Source: Flavobacterium laiguense (GTDB lineage Bacteria; Bacteroidota; Bacteroidia; Flavobacteriales; Flavobacteriaceae). From it: a stretch of DNA of 64,000 bases. The DNA is taken from assembly GCF_003097655.1 (NCBI RefSeq), contig NZ_QCZH01000009.1:1-64000 (forward strand), given 5' to 3'. Under the pieces are notes generated by a model, which worked only from the letters and a program-made list of their open reading frames with translations, was not told the origin of the DNA and did not search any database. A program made the translations under genes and the position numbers. Numbering within the stretch: the first letter of the stretch is position 1; every line of letters starts with the position of its first letter. Below are positions 8,813 to 17,440 of the stretch, piece by piece.

Positions 8813-10551
8813 TTAAGCATCCAAATCCAAACCAAATGTACTTCTTAAAAGCTCGATGTTTGGATTTAGCTGTAAAAGTCTATTGTAGCGATCTTGGTCT
8901 GTGAAGTTTCTTTTCAGTTCAATTGTTTCGTTCACATTTACCTCTATGGTAATGTCATGATTGTGTAAATGACCTCTTAAGTGGCCTAAGAGCCCGATCA
9001 TTTCACTTTCGAAATCTAGTTTTGAACCTTCATTTGGCAATTCAAAAGAGATAGTCGTTCCGTTTAATACAGGATCATTTATCAATAACAGGGATTCCAT
9101 AATTTTATATCCCTTTTCTCCAAGACGTTGTGCATATTTTGTCCATTGCAAAAACATTTCTGTTTCTGTAAAAGGCTCAGTTGGCAAAATCGAGGTTTCT
9201 TTTACAAATCCTTTCAAACTTTGTTCTAAAGCTTTCTTGGCTCGAATGCTAGAAAGTGATAAAGCTGAAACTTTAGGTTCGTTGCTTGATGGATTCGGAG
9301 TTGCAACAGTAGCTGCTTGTGGCTTTTCCTGAGGAATAGCAATCGGGTTTGAAATTTCAGTTTTTAAATTGAAATTTTCATTGTTATTGATATTGCCATT
9401 GTTTTTTGTATTCGGAACATCCGCAATCGAATAATCAGGGGTTTTTCTAAAATAAGTAGGCGGAATTATATATTGCTCAACTTTTTTTTTTCTCCATCAA
9501 AAGTGATAGAGGCCAATTGCATCAAGCAAAGTTCAACAAGCAGTCGTTGATTCTGGCTTGCTTTGTATTTTAAATCGCAATCATTGGCAATTTCGATTCC
9601 TTTTAGCAGAAAATTTTGACTGCATTTTTGCGCTTGAATGCCGTACATTTTTTGAGCCTGTTCACCCACTTCCAATAAAACAAGGGTAGAAGGTGTTTTG
9701 CTTACCAATAAATCTCTAAAATGAGAAGCCAATCCTGAAACAAAATGATGACTGTCAAATCCTTTGGCTAGAATATCATTGAAGGCTATTAACAAATCAG
9801 GAATTTTATTTTCAAGAATTAAATCGGTAACTGTAACGTAGGTTTCGTAATCTAAAACGTTTAGGTTTTCTGTAACGGCTTGACGGGTTAAGTTGCTTCC
9901 GCAAAAGGAAACGACTCTGTCAAAAATTGATAAAGCATCACGCATAGCGCCATCTGCTTTTTGGGCAATAATATGTAAAGCATCATCTTCAAAAACAACG
10001 CCTTGACTTGTAGCCACATCGGCAAGATGTTCTTTGGCATCTTTTACGGTAATTCTTTTGAAATCAAAAATTTGACAACGCGATAAAATCGTTGGAATGA
10101 TTTTGTGTTTTTCGGTTGTTGCCAAAATAAAAATAGCATGTTTTGGCGGTTCTTCCAATGTTTTCAGGAAAGCATTAAAAGCGGCTGAAGACAACATGTG
10201 CACCTCGTCAATAATATAGACTTTGTACTGACCCGTTTGTGGCGGGATACGAACTTGGTCAATCAGATTCCGAATATCATCTACTGAATTGTTGGAAGCA
10301 GCATCGAGTTCGAATACATTGAAGGCAAAATCTTCGTTGGGATCATCATAACCTGGCTGATTGATTTTGCGTGCCAATATACGGGCACAAGTAGTTTTTC
10401 CTACACCACGGGGTCCTGTAAACAATAGGGCAGAAGCCAAGTGGTTGCTTTCTATGGCATTAAGCAAAGTATTGGTAATGGCTTTTTGTCCCACCACATC
10501 TTTAAATGTTTGTGGACGGTATTTACGAGCCGATACTACAAATTGTTCCAT
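8813..10551 (-). CDS. dnaX: DNA polymerase III gamma/tau subunit, two frames joined at an A10 run
   Basis: Clamp-loader ATPase of the replicative polymerase. The upstream frame (10551 to 9466) encodes 361 residues: Walker A GPRGVGKT at 46-53, DEVHML near 115-120 and the SRC motif near 157-159. The zinc-binding cysteines of E. coli DnaX are absent from the corresponding segment (RKINQPGYDDPNEDF). It ends EKKKLSNI-stop right after ten A residues. A -1 shift, or one extra A in the message, continues as EKKKVEQYIIPPTYF and stays open to 8813, giving the tau-specific linker and C-terminal domain, about 580 residues in all. The linker contains an Asn-rich low-complexity stretch (9364-9405). The split may be programmed slippage, a real mutation or a base-calling error; the intact downstream frame argues that full tau is made. 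Confidence 0.9.
9482..9491 (-). other. A10 slippery run at the dnaX frame junction
   Basis: On the coding strand, GGAG is followed by ten A residues and then GTTGAGC. Frame 0 reads GAA AAA AAA AAG and stops four codons later. Re-reading one A, or adding one A during transcription, gives AAA GTT GAG and the long tau frame. dnaX is the textbook gene for such events: ribosomal frameshifting at A AAA AAG in E. coli and transcriptional slippage at A9 in Thermus. I see no obvious stimulatory stem-loop just downstream. Confidence 0.75.
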
Positions 10552-10631
10552 AGGTTTTTTTATTCGAAAGCAAATATAGTTTTAAAAAAATCAAATCCAA
10601 AATAAACAAAATTCAAATTTTAAAAAACAAC

Positions 10632-11753
10632 CTAAAAACGATTTAGCGACAAATTTTGAGCTGAATTTATAAATTTTAGACCAGATAATGGATAGTCAGA
10701 TACTCCTTTCCGTTGAATCAAGACTTTGAATTTTGTCCCTAAATCCATCAATAATCTGTAATTTATAATTGATTCTTGTAGAGCCAATTGCACATTTGAT
10801 TGTTTGTCTTTTACTAATCTATCTTGATATTCCTTAAAGCCAAGACCCAATAGAAAATTGGCTTGATTTACCAAACCACAGTATTTTAATCCATATTTAG
10901 CTCCCCAATCTTTTAAGGCCGAAAAATTGGTGTGAGTTGTGATGTCTTGCTCGCCAATGAACTGATAGGGATTGTCATTGATACGATGCTTGTTAAAACA
11001 TAAAAGTGTCCCTAAATGCCTTTGAATTTCATACAATTCCGAAGATAAAGCGCCATAATCGATAGTGATTACGTATCCCTTTTTTAGCCATTGTGCCACT
11101 TCTTTTATCCAAGTGATGGCTTCAAGGTTGACTTCGGTTCGGAATCCTTCTGGCAATGTTACGTTCAAATCTTCAAAATAGGTAATAAGGGCTGCATTTG
11201 CAGGTTGTAGAACTTCTTTAAATCCATGCTCGTAATCGACAAAGATTTCCATTAATTGATCTTCCATGACGACTTGATGGACAGCAAAATTATCAACTAA
11301 TTCATTTGATAAAATACAGGCATTCATTTGGGGGATTTCTTGAATCGAAGAATGCCAGCTTACTTTTTCAGTCAAGTGTGTCTTTTCAATTTCACGCATG
11401 CTGGTGCTTTTTTCGATAATGGAATAGGTGAGACTTTTATATAAGTCGGCATTGGTTTTTAAATAATCTAAAATATCATGGCATAATAACCCGGTTCCGG
11501 CTCCGTATTCAATGATTTTAAACGTTTTTTTATCTAAAGCTTGCCACATTTCTTCTATTTGGCGACCCAACATGGCTCCGAATGAAGCAGAAAGACTGGA
11601 ATTGGTGTAAAAATCACCTTCGGCTCCGATTTTGTCTTGTTTAGAGTTGTAATAGCCCAAGTCAGAATAATATAAGGCCATTTCCATAAAATCCTGAAAG
11701 GATATAGGTCCTTCATTTTTGATTTTTTCGATTATTATTTCTGGAAGTAACAT
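10632..11753 (-). CDS. MidA/NDUFAF7-type SAM-dependent methyltransferase
   Basis: Predicted class I methyltransferase of the family that includes mitochondrial NDUFAF7/MidA, which methylates an arginine of complex I subunit NDUFS2; the bacterial substrate is not established. The start is put at ATG 11753 (MLLPEIIIEKIKNEGPISF), the usual beginning of this family. An upstream ATG at 11816 would add 21 residues encoded by a low-complexity CAAT-type repeat. Visible features are ALYYSDLGYYN, the SAM loop IIEYGAGTGLL, and ACILSNELVDNFAVH. The product is 373 residues, near family length. It follows dnaX upstream on the same strand with no clear operon link. Confidence 0.85.
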   Translation of the reverse strand: MLLPEIIIEKIKNEGPISFQDFMEMALYYSDLGYYNSKQDKIGAEGDFYTNSSLSASFGAMLGRQIEEMWQALDKKTFKIIEYGAGTGLLCHDILDYLKTNADLYKSLTYSIIEKSTSMREIEKTHLTEKVSWHSSIQEIPQMNACILSNELVDNFAVHQVVMEDQLMEIFVDYEHGFKEVLQPANAALITYFEDLNVTLPEGFRTEVNLEAITWIKEVAQWLKKGYVITIDYGALSSELYEIQRHLGTLLCFNKHRINDNPYQFIGEQDITTHTNFSALKDWGAKYGLKYCGLVNQANFLLGLGFKEYQDRLVKDKQSNVQLALQESIINYRLLMDLGTKFKVLIQRKGVSDYPLSGLKFINSAQNLSLNRF

Positions 11754-11766
11754 AGGGTAAAAAAAA

Positions 11767-12000
11767 TCAATTTCAATGGCAATTTCAAGATCAAAAAAAA
11801 AAGAATATTTCATCATTTAAATAATGTTCTTGTTTTACGTGGATCTTACGTGAAGGATAGAAGGAAGCTACCGAAGTAGCCCGGATAGCCTGACAGCAGT
11901 AGGAAAGGGGCCGAATAAGCGGTTTGTATATTTGGCCTCTTTTCTACTGGTGGCACGCCCTAATGCAATTTCAATAGCAATGGAAATATCAATAGCAATG
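11767..12000. repeat. CAAT-type low-complexity repeats flanking an imperfect hairpin
   Basis: Degenerate CAATNN units occur at 11767-11790 and 11965-12000. Between them lies a GC-richer segment with imperfect inverted arms cagtaggaaaggggcc (11897-11912) and ggcctcttttctactg (11934-11949), 14 of 16 positions complementary, loop 21 nt. No ORF is credible in 11754-12016. The hairpin could be a transcript-end structure for the minus-strand gene at 12017 or a mobile palindromic element. Confidence 0.55.
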
Positions 12001-12016
12001 AGTAAAATGGTTTTAT

Positions 12017-12307
12017 TTACCTTTTGATACTCAATTGAATCAATACTTGTGTAGCTTCATTGACAGAATTTGCGGAGAATCCTGCCACATAAACGCCTTT
12101 TTTACCCGAACTTGATTTTATTCCGTAAACAATGGCTTCATCGTCTGAACTTGAATCTCCCTCGTAACGGTAGACATGTACGATCTCGTATTTGTCTGGA
12201 TTTTTCACAATATCGGCTTCGTGAATATTGAAATCATAGGTAAAACCTTTTTCATTCAAATCATCCAATGCTTCGGAAACAGTGGCATAATGATACATTT
12301 TTGTCAT
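12017..12307 (-). CDS. Small conserved protein of unknown function
   Basis: A 96-residue soluble protein starting [27 protein letters not shown], with a central segment [36 protein letters not shown]. Proteins of this pattern are common in flavobacteria and are sometimes labelled phosphoribosylpyrophosphate synthetase. The length and the lack of any PRPP loop make that label unreliable, so I assign no function. The predicted fold is mixed alpha/beta with no signal peptide or membrane segment. The upstream sequence ataaaggagat could serve as a Shine-Dalgarno, about 11 nt before the ATG. It faces away from rnpB, which starts about 125 bp further on. Confidence 0.75.
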   Translation of the reverse strand: MTKMYHYATVSEALDDLNEKGFTYDFNIHEADIVKNPDKYEIVHVYRYEGDSSSDDEAIVYGIKSSSGKKGVYVAGFSANSVNEATQVLIQLSIKR

Positions 12308-12390
12308 GATATAAAGGAGATTAGTTTTAAAGACTAAAGTTAACTATTTTATAATTAAGATGTTGTAAAAGTATGGTTAAAGTAAACATG

Positions 12391-12427
12391 TTGAAATAGT
12401 AAACCACCAATAAATAGTGTAAATTTG
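12391..12427 (+). promoter_or_regulatory. Promoter of rnpB
   Basis: TAAATTTG at 12420-12427 fits the Bacteroidota -7 element TAnnTTTG and ends four bases before the predicted 5' end of RNase P RNA. A TTG at 12391-12393 is the nearest -33 candidate but lies 26 nt upstream, longer than the usual spacing, so only the -7 box is well supported. Confidence 0.6.
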
Positions 12428-12431
12428 CACC

Positions 12432-12758
12432 GCAGACCGCCTTATCGTCGTTTTGCTCCCGATAGCTATCGGGACAAGAGGGAGGAAAGTCCGGACACCA
12501 AAGAGAAGCATAGCGGGTAACACCCGTCGGTTCCGATTTATCGGGATTAGGACAAGTGCAACAGAAAGTATGTACAGGTAATGCTGTAGTGAAACCAGGT
12601 AAACTCTATGCGGTGAAATATCAAGTATATCAGCATTTAAGGGCTTCTCGCTCGTTGCTGAAGGGTAGATAGCTTGAGTCTTGCAGTAATGCAAGATCTA
12701 GATAAATGATAAGGTATCGTTAGTGATAACGAGAACAGAATCCGGCTTACAGGTCTGC
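12432..12758 (+). ncRNA. rnpB: RNase P RNA
   Basis: Catalytic RNA that trims tRNA 5' leaders. The universal 5' core gaggaaagtccggacacc (12482-12499) and the 3' core acagaatccggcttac (12735-12750) are present. The ends gcagacc (12432-12438) and ggtctgc (12752-12758) pair as helix P1. The length of about 327 nt fits bacterial type A. Two variable helices carry near-identical palindromes: cccgatagctatcggg at 12460-12475, likely P3, and tccgatttatcggga at 12532-12546. A T-run follows directly after the 3' end. Confidence 0.97.
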
Positions 12759-12805
12759 ATTTTTTTATTGTCTCTCCAATTTTTTTACTATTTTAGTAAA
12801 AAAAC

Positions 12806-13219
12806 ATGAAAAATTTTCCTTTTTTATCTTCATCACAAACACTTCTACTTTTTAGAATCATACTTCCATTGTTTTTTGTAGCTCATGCGGTTACAAGAAT
12901 TGCGAATGAAACAATAGAACGATTTGCTGGATTTTTATCCAATAAAGGCTTTTTTGTAACTACTGTAATGGTATGGGGAATTACTCTTTATGAAATTATA
13001 GGAGATATAGCACTGGCCTTTGGTTATTATACTAAATATTTATCTCTCGGATTTATTTTGATGCTAATAATGGGTAATGTCATCATTCATTATGAAAATG
13101 GTTGGTGGGTTGGCGAGCATGGTGCTGGAGGAATGGAATACAGTTGTGCTTTAATTTTGGGGTTGGTCGTTATTGCGGCTACTAAAAACGAAAAGAGAAT
13201 CTTGATAAATAATCAATAA
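12806..13219 (+). CDS. DoxX-like membrane protein
   Basis: A 137-residue integral membrane protein with about four hydrophobic segments: near LLLFRIILPLFFVAHAVTR, GFFVTTVMVWGITLYEII, LSLGFILMLIMGNVIIHY and the C-terminal ALILGLVVIAA. The pattern, with an early basic/aromatic segment and GWWVGEHGAGGMEYS before the last helix, fits the DoxX/DoxD family. Members are poorly characterised and sometimes tied to oxidative stress or quinone chemistry. It ends two bases before the next gene, so the two are likely co-transcribed. No enzyme activity is claimed. Confidence 0.8.
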   Translation: MKNFPFLSSSQTLLLFRIILPLFFVAHAVTRIANETIERFAGFLSNKGFFVTTVMVWGITLYEIIGDIALAFGYYTKYLSLGFILMLIMGNVIIHYENGWWVGEHGAGGMEYSCALILGLVVIAATKNEKRILINNQ

Positions 13220-13221
13220 TA

Positions 13222-14139
13222 ATGAAAATACGAATAGGAATTTTGGGATTGGGTGGAGTAGGTGGTTATTTCGGAGGGCTATTGGCCAAAGCGTATGTTA
13301 AATCTGATAAAATTGAAATTGTATTTATTGCTCGTGGTGAAACTCTAAAAGTTGTTTCGGAATCGGGATTGAAAATTATATCTGATAATGAGGAAAGCAT
13401 TGTTTTTCCAGATTTGGTTTCAGATAATCCTGAAGCAATTGGTAAACTGGATTATCTTATTTGTGCCACAAAAACGTATGATATAGAAGATAGTTTACTT
13501 TCTATAAAAAAAGCGATTACAAAAAACACCGTTATTCTTCCTTTATATAATGGTGTAGATGCTCCGGAACGTATCAGTACCCTTTTTCCGGATAATGAAG
13601 TTTTGCAAGGTTGCGTTTATATTGTTTCGATGATTGCTGCTCCCGGCGTGATTAAAAAAGTTGGCCCTTACGAAAAACTATTTTTTGGATCAGAAACGGC
13701 TTCTATTTATAAAATGAATGCGTTGCAAACCATTTTTGAAAACGCTTCCATTGAAAGCTATTTGGTTGATGCTATTGAAGAAACGGTTTGGGAAAAGTTT
13801 ATCTTTATTTCGGCTTTAGCCTCAGCTACTTCGTATTTGAATCAGAATATAGGAGAGTTGTTAAGTACGGAATCGAGCAGAAAGTTTTATGTTTCTTTAT
13901 TGAATGAAATAACAATGATTGCGGCTGTTAAAGGATTAGATTTACCGAATGACATTGTTCTTCAAACCATTTTGAAACTCGAAAAAACCCCTCATGATGC
14001 AACATCATCCATGCATCGGGATTTGATGGCGGGACGAAAAATAGAACTGGCCTCTTTGACTGAGTTCGTGGTAAATGAAGGTTTAAAATATGAAATTGAT
14101 ACGCCGATCTATAAAATGGTGTTTGAGAAACTAAAGTGA
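13222..14139 (+). CDS. Ketopantoate reductase family oxidoreductase
   Basis: Predicted NADPH-dependent 2-dehydropantoate 2-reductase (PanE/ApbA fold), 305 residues. The N-terminal dinucleotide-binding motif GLGGVGGYFG is at 8-17. The C-terminal all-helical domain is recognisable from EETVWEKFIFISALASATSYL and from TSSMHRDLMAGRKIELASL, where the conserved catalytic lysine region and the substrate-binding Ser/Asp/Glu residues are expected. Family length is normal. Many PanE paralogues exist and act on other 2-oxoacids, so a role in pantothenate synthesis is likely but not certain; no other pan gene is nearby. It follows the DoxX-like gene by two bases. Confidence 0.85.
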   Translation: MKIRIGILGLGGVGGYFGGLLAKAYVKSDKIEIVFIARGETLKVVSESGLKIISDNEESIVFPDLVSDNPEAIGKLDYLICATKTYDIEDSLLSIKKAITKNTVILPLYNGVDAPERISTLFPDNEVLQGCVYIVSMIAAPGVIKKVGPYEKLFFGSETASIYKMNALQTIFENASIESYLVDAIEETVWEKFIFISALASATSYLNQNIGELLSTESSRKFYVSLLNEITMIAAVKGLDLPNDIVLQTILKLEKTPHDATSSMHRDLMAGRKIELASLTEFVVNEGLKYEIDTPIYKMVFEKLK

Positions 14140-14165
14140 TAATAAACTAAAACAACTACAAAGAC

Positions 14166-14195
14166 TTGATAAATATAATAATTATATTACATTTG
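14166..14195 (+). promoter_or_regulatory. Bacteroidota-type promoter before the envelope protein pair
   Basis: TTG at 14166-14168, a 19-nt spacer and TACATTTG at 14188-14195 match the consensus TTG-N19-TAnnTTTG well. It lies 28 bp upstream of the ATG at 14224, so this gene and its neighbour probably form a separate unit from the panE-like gene. Confidence 0.75.
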
Positions 14196-14223
14196 GCGCA
14201 TTTTAATTTTAGCACAATCCTAA

Positions 14224-14766
14224 ATGAAATTGTTCCATTCGTTTGTTTGCTTTTTGCTTTTTTGTCCTTTAATTAAAACTACTGCTCAAGAAACTACTGT
14301 TGTTGAGAAAAATCAATTCAAGATCAATTTAATATTACCCGGTGTTGTTTACGAGCATGGCTTTAGTGCTAAAAACACCCTTTATTCAGAATTGAGTTTT
14401 GGAGTTGGTTATCGTAATAGTGATTTTGGAGGCTCAAATTGGTCCTATTATCCAACTATAGATGAACAGTTTCGTCATTATTATAACATAGAAAAAAGAG
14501 CAGGCAAAGGAAAGAGAACTTTAGGTAATTCGGGTAATTTTTACGGATTTAATGCGATTTATCGTTTTGAGTCTATTAATTCTAATTCGAATTATTCATC
14601 ATCAACTCCATCCATTACAGTTGCTCCAGTTTGGGGTTTTCAAAGAACTTATAAACACAATTTAAATTTGAATTTAAACGGAGGTGTTGGGTATAATTTT
14701 GACAAATATGGCAGTCAAGTAGTCCCAGTGATAAACTTTACAATAGGTTGGGTAATTGGAAAATAG
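14224..14766 (+). CDS. Secreted beta-barrel-like protein, unknown function
   Basis: 180 residues with a signal peptide (MKLFHSFVCFLLFCPLIKTTAQ). The mature part is rich in alternating aromatic and polar residues, such as LYSELSFGVGYRNSDFGG and SITVAPVWGFQRTYKHNL. It ends VVPVINFTIGWVIGK, the kind of C-terminal strand seen in small outer-membrane barrels. No specific family is recognised. It is followed after six bases by a second secreted protein of similar style, suggesting a co-expressed pair, and it has its own promoter 28 bp upstream. Confidence 0.75.
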   Translation: MKLFHSFVCFLLFCPLIKTTAQETTVVEKNQFKINLILPGVVYEHGFSAKNTLYSELSFGVGYRNSDFGGSNWSYYPTIDEQFRHYYNIEKRAGKGKRTLGNSGNFYGFNAIYRFESINSNSNYSSSTPSITVAPVWGFQRTYKHNLNLNLNGGVGYNFDKYGSQVVPVINFTIGWVIGK

Positions 14767-14772
14767 TTTGTA

Positions 14773-15462
14773 ATGAAAAAAATAATTTTATTTATCCTGC
14801 TGATTATCTCCATGAATGCAAACGCTCAAACCGTTAGAGGTTTTGGCGGTTTTTCGAGTTATTTGCAATGGGATTTTTATAAATCATCTTATTTTGGAGT
14901 AAATACAGGAACTGAGTTTAAAATTAGTTCTTATTTTATGCCAGAATTAGAATTCAGTTATTTTTATGGCACACTTGAACAAGCATCTCGATATAATAAT
15001 CAGCTTCTTCAAACTTCATCCTATACTCGGTCTGTTTCTTCTCTAAATTTTAGTTTTTGCCCCAAAATAGCTCTTGGCAACAAAAAGGATGGAGCAGGCT
15101 ATCTTGTTATTTTACCCAGATATACCTTTTCTCAAATAGAAGCAAAAGGGGATTTTATTGTAGTAAATGAAAGTAAGACGTTAATCGAGAATCGTGATTT
15201 TCAAAAAGGCTCGCAACATTCTTTAGGTCTGGGTATTGGATATGATATTGATACATCGGATGATAATTCCAATTCATTGTGCCTTATTTTATACTATAGT
15301 GGAGTTAATTTAGGTAAAGTAATCAATGAGATGGAGCACAGTAGTGGCTACAAGATCAATGACAAAGGAGTTTTGGGTGCAGGTCTAAACTATTATTTTA
15401 GTTTTAAAAAGGAACCTAGACCAAAACCAAGACCTATTAAAATACCAGAGCCCTTGCAATAA
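14773..15462 (+). CDS. Secreted beta-barrel-like protein, unknown function
   Basis: 229 residues starting with a signal peptide (MKKIILFILLIISMNANAQ). The remainder shows repeated amphipathic strands, for instance YFMPELEFSYFYG, SSLNFSFCPKIALG and LCLILYYSGVNLG. The body ends GVLGAGLNYYFSF, then a short basic and proline-rich tail (KEPRPKPRPIKIPEPLQ) that would face the periplasm or a partner protein. It resembles outer-membrane protein beta-barrel families; no function is assigned. The stop codon sits inside the left part of a strong terminator hairpin. Confidence 0.75.
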   Translation: MKKIILFILLIISMNANAQTVRGFGGFSSYLQWDFYKSSYFGVNTGTEFKISSYFMPELEFSYFYGTLEQASRYNNQLLQTSSYTRSVSSLNFSFCPKIALGNKKDGAGYLVILPRYTFSQIEAKGDFIVVNESKTLIENRDFQKGSQHSLGLGIGYDIDTSDDNSNSLCLILYYSGVNLGKVINEMEHSSGYKINDKGVLGAGLNYYFSFKKEPRPKPRPIKIPEPLQ

Positions 15463-15478
15463 CAAGGGCTCTCTTTTT
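15447..15478 (+). terminator. Rho-independent terminator after the envelope pair
   Basis: Perfect arms agagcccttg (15447-15456) and caagggctct (15463-15472), a six-base loop and a T-run. The hairpin overlaps the stop codon at 15460-15462. Confidence 0.9.
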
Positions 15479-15499
15479 GGGTATGTAATTTTCTATAAA

Positions 15500-16102
15500 T
15501 TAATCTTCGTCGTCTTCGGTGCTTTTTCGATTGGACTCATCATCAATTTCTTCCTCTTCGGTTGAATCCAATTCGAAGAAACTGAAAATAGAACCACCAT
15601 ACGTTTTATGAAAAGAGAAATTAATCATGTGATCCAGTTTGGTGTATTTAGAATGCTCAATAACCATCATACCTTCTTCATTGAGTAATTCTTTTTCGAA
15701 AATCAATAAAACGATTTTTTCAAAGGTCTTTTGGTCTAAAGCATACGGTGGATCGGCAAAAATAATGTCATAAGAGGTTTTGCATTTTTCTAAAAAAGCA
15801 AAAACATCACTTTTTGTAGCCGCAATATTAAAATCATATTCGGCTGCCACTTGTTTGATGAATTTTACGCAACCAAAATCACCGTCAACAGATGTAATAG
15901 GCATACTCCCGCGGGAAGCAAACTCATAACTGATGTTTCCAGTTCCAGCAAACAAATCCAATACCTTCAAGTTTTCAAAACTGAAATGGTTATTCAAAAC
16001 ATTAAATAGTGCTTCTTTACTCATGTCTGTCGTTGGGCGAACAGGTAAGCCTTTTGGCGGGGAAATGCGTCTTCCTTTGTATTTTCCGGATATGATTCTC
16101 AT
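15500..16102 (-). CDS. rsmD: 16S rRNA guanine-966 N2-methyltransferase
   Basis: RsmD methylates G966 of 16S rRNA in the 30S subunit. The start MRIISGKYKGRRISPPKG, the SAM loop DLFAGTGNISYEFASRG (residues 49-65) and the catalytic FADPPYAL (DPPY at 117-120) are textbook. The protein has 200 residues; the last ~20 form an acidic tail (EEEEIDDES) beyond the E. coli length. The start codon overlaps the last bases of the upstream DUF3822 gene, so the two are translated from one message. No irregularity is seen in the core. Confidence 0.95.
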   Translation of the reverse strand: MRIISGKYKGRRISPPKGLPVRPTTDMSKEALFNVLNNHFSFENLKVLDLFAGTGNISYEFASRGSMPITSVDGDFGCVKFIKQVAAEYDFNIAATKSDVFAFLEKCKTSYDIIFADPPYALDQKTFEKIVLLIFEKELLNEEGMMVIEHSKYTKLDHMINFSFHKTYGGSIFSFFELDSTEEEEIDDESNRKSTEDDED

Positions 16103-16911
16103 GAGTTAAAAAGTATAAAATGTTGCTGATTTTGAGCTGTTGAAAAAGGGTTGTTTTTTTGTAAATCAGTTACATCAAAGAAGGATACATTTCGAATGTA
16201 TTTTAAAGCGATTTTATAAAAATCATCTTCTTCGGAAATGGCTCCTAATAATTCCAATTTAAAACTTTCAGGATTCATATTTAATTGTTCGGCGGTAAAG
16301 AGCAAATAATAAATAAAATCTTCGGGAGTTTTATATTCGAATGAATTGAATAAAAGTAATTTTTGGTTTTGAATGACAATAATTTCAAAATGACCTGGAT
16401 TAAAATGGACCATCATTTTCTTTTCTTCATTGTTTTTGGAAGCATCCAAAAGTTTTGAAACTAGAATACTGTTGGCGTGTCTATAATCAAATGAACCAAA
16501 TTGGTCTATAAAGAAATTATTGATGTTAACGTACGGAATATAAACTGCATTCATTTGATAATTTGGAATTTCATCAAATGCAAAAAAATCGGTTTCAAAA
16601 ACCTTTGTATTGTATTGCAAATAACTCCCCAGAAAATGTTCATCAAACAGAGCAGTAGGAACAAATGTTGAAAGGTTATTATTGTGTATTACTTGAATTT
16701 CGTCATAAGACTCTTTTAATTCCGGGTAATCCCGAAAAGCATCCGAAAACAATTCTTCTATTTTGGTTGCTTTATGAAAAGTATCAAACTGAATTTCATT
16801 CAGTGCCGTTATCTTATTGTTCAAAGTGTCAAAACAACAAAAAGAAAGCCCTGTCAAGGAAACTTGAATAGAAAGTTTTTTGTATTTTTTATCTGTTATA
16901 ATGGTGTTCAT
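16099..16911 (-). CDS. DUF3822 family protein
   Basis: 270 residues starting MNTIITDKKYKKLSIQVSLTGLSFCC. The pattern of the N-terminal half and the central DILVSKLL-type and MMVHFNPGHFEIIV segments fits the Bacteroidota family DUF3822. Its members look like an actin/ASKHA-like fold resembling the pilus protein PilM, but their role is not established. It overlaps rsmD by four bases on the same strand, an arrangement I recall from other flavobacteria, and so may be expressed with translation genes. No signal peptide and no membrane segment. Confidence 0.8.
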   Translation of the reverse strand: MNTIITDKKYKKLSIQVSLTGLSFCCFDTLNNKITALNEIQFDTFHKATKIEELFSDAFRDYPELKESYDEIQVIHNNNLSTFVPTALFDEHFLGSYLQYNTKVFETDFFAFDEIPNYQMNAVYIPYVNINNFFIDQFGSFDYRHANSILVSKLLDASKNNEEKKMMVHFNPGHFEIIVIQNQKLLLFNSFEYKTPEDFIYYLLFTAEQLNMNPESFKLELLGAISEEDDFYKIALKYIRNVSFFDVTDLQKNNPFSTAQNQQHFILFNS

Positions 16912-17440
16912 AGATTTGTTTTCAACAATGCAAACTTACAAATTAAAAAGGCAATGGCAATATCAAGGGCAATATCAATTTCAATGCCAATGGCAATAAA
17001 AAAAAGCAAGCAAATGCAATAAGTAAACGGAACAATTTGTTGTCGTATGATGTAATTTCGATGGAACGCGGATGACACGGGTTCGCTAAAGCGAAGACAC
17101 TGATAAAAACAGATTTTAATTTTGCGTTGAAAAGAAACTCGGATTTAACCGCCCTTGGCGGATTATACGGATTTTTATTGACTGTAAAAAACAATCCTCA
17201 TTTTCAGTAGCGAAAAAACAAAATGCATCATTAAATTATTCGCATTACTTAGAATGATTTTTTCAATTTTAAAATTGGAATTCTAATTGTTATTGATTTT
17301 TACAATTGTCTTTGAGTTTTGCCATTAAATATTAAAATTAGTGTTCCAATTGTTTTTGAAATTGCCCTTGAAATTGATTTTTGAAATTGAAATTGATATT
17401 GCCATTGATATTGCTTTACTTTGTCATCAAATTACACTTC
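16912..17440. other. Gene-free region with two inverted low-complexity arrays
   Basis: No credible gene. CAATNN-type units occur at 16951-16997, and complementary ATTG-type units at 17355-17415, so the two blocks are inverted relative to each other. Between them is a GC-richer segment with small hairpins ttcgc-taaa-gcgaa (17082-17095) and ccgcc-ctt-ggcgg (17149-17161), reminiscent of intergenic repeats common in flavobacteria. Hydrophobic reading frames through the arrays are products of the repeats. Confidence 0.65.

Noticed and set aside
8813..9217. Separate 134-residue gene after dnaX
   Set aside because: The frame is open upstream to the A10 run and reads as the tau C-terminus, so it belongs to dnaX.
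12377..12694. 105-residue minus-strand reading frame over RNase P RNA
   Set aside because: The sequence is a clear structured RNA on the plus strand, with both universal core sequences and a P1 helix; the frame is a by-product.
16943..17194. 83-residue minus-strand frame with a hydrophobic C-terminus
   Set aside because: The hydrophobic part (LPLALKLILPLILPLPF) is translation of a CAATNN low-complexity array and the rest matches an intergenic repeat; there is no family signal.
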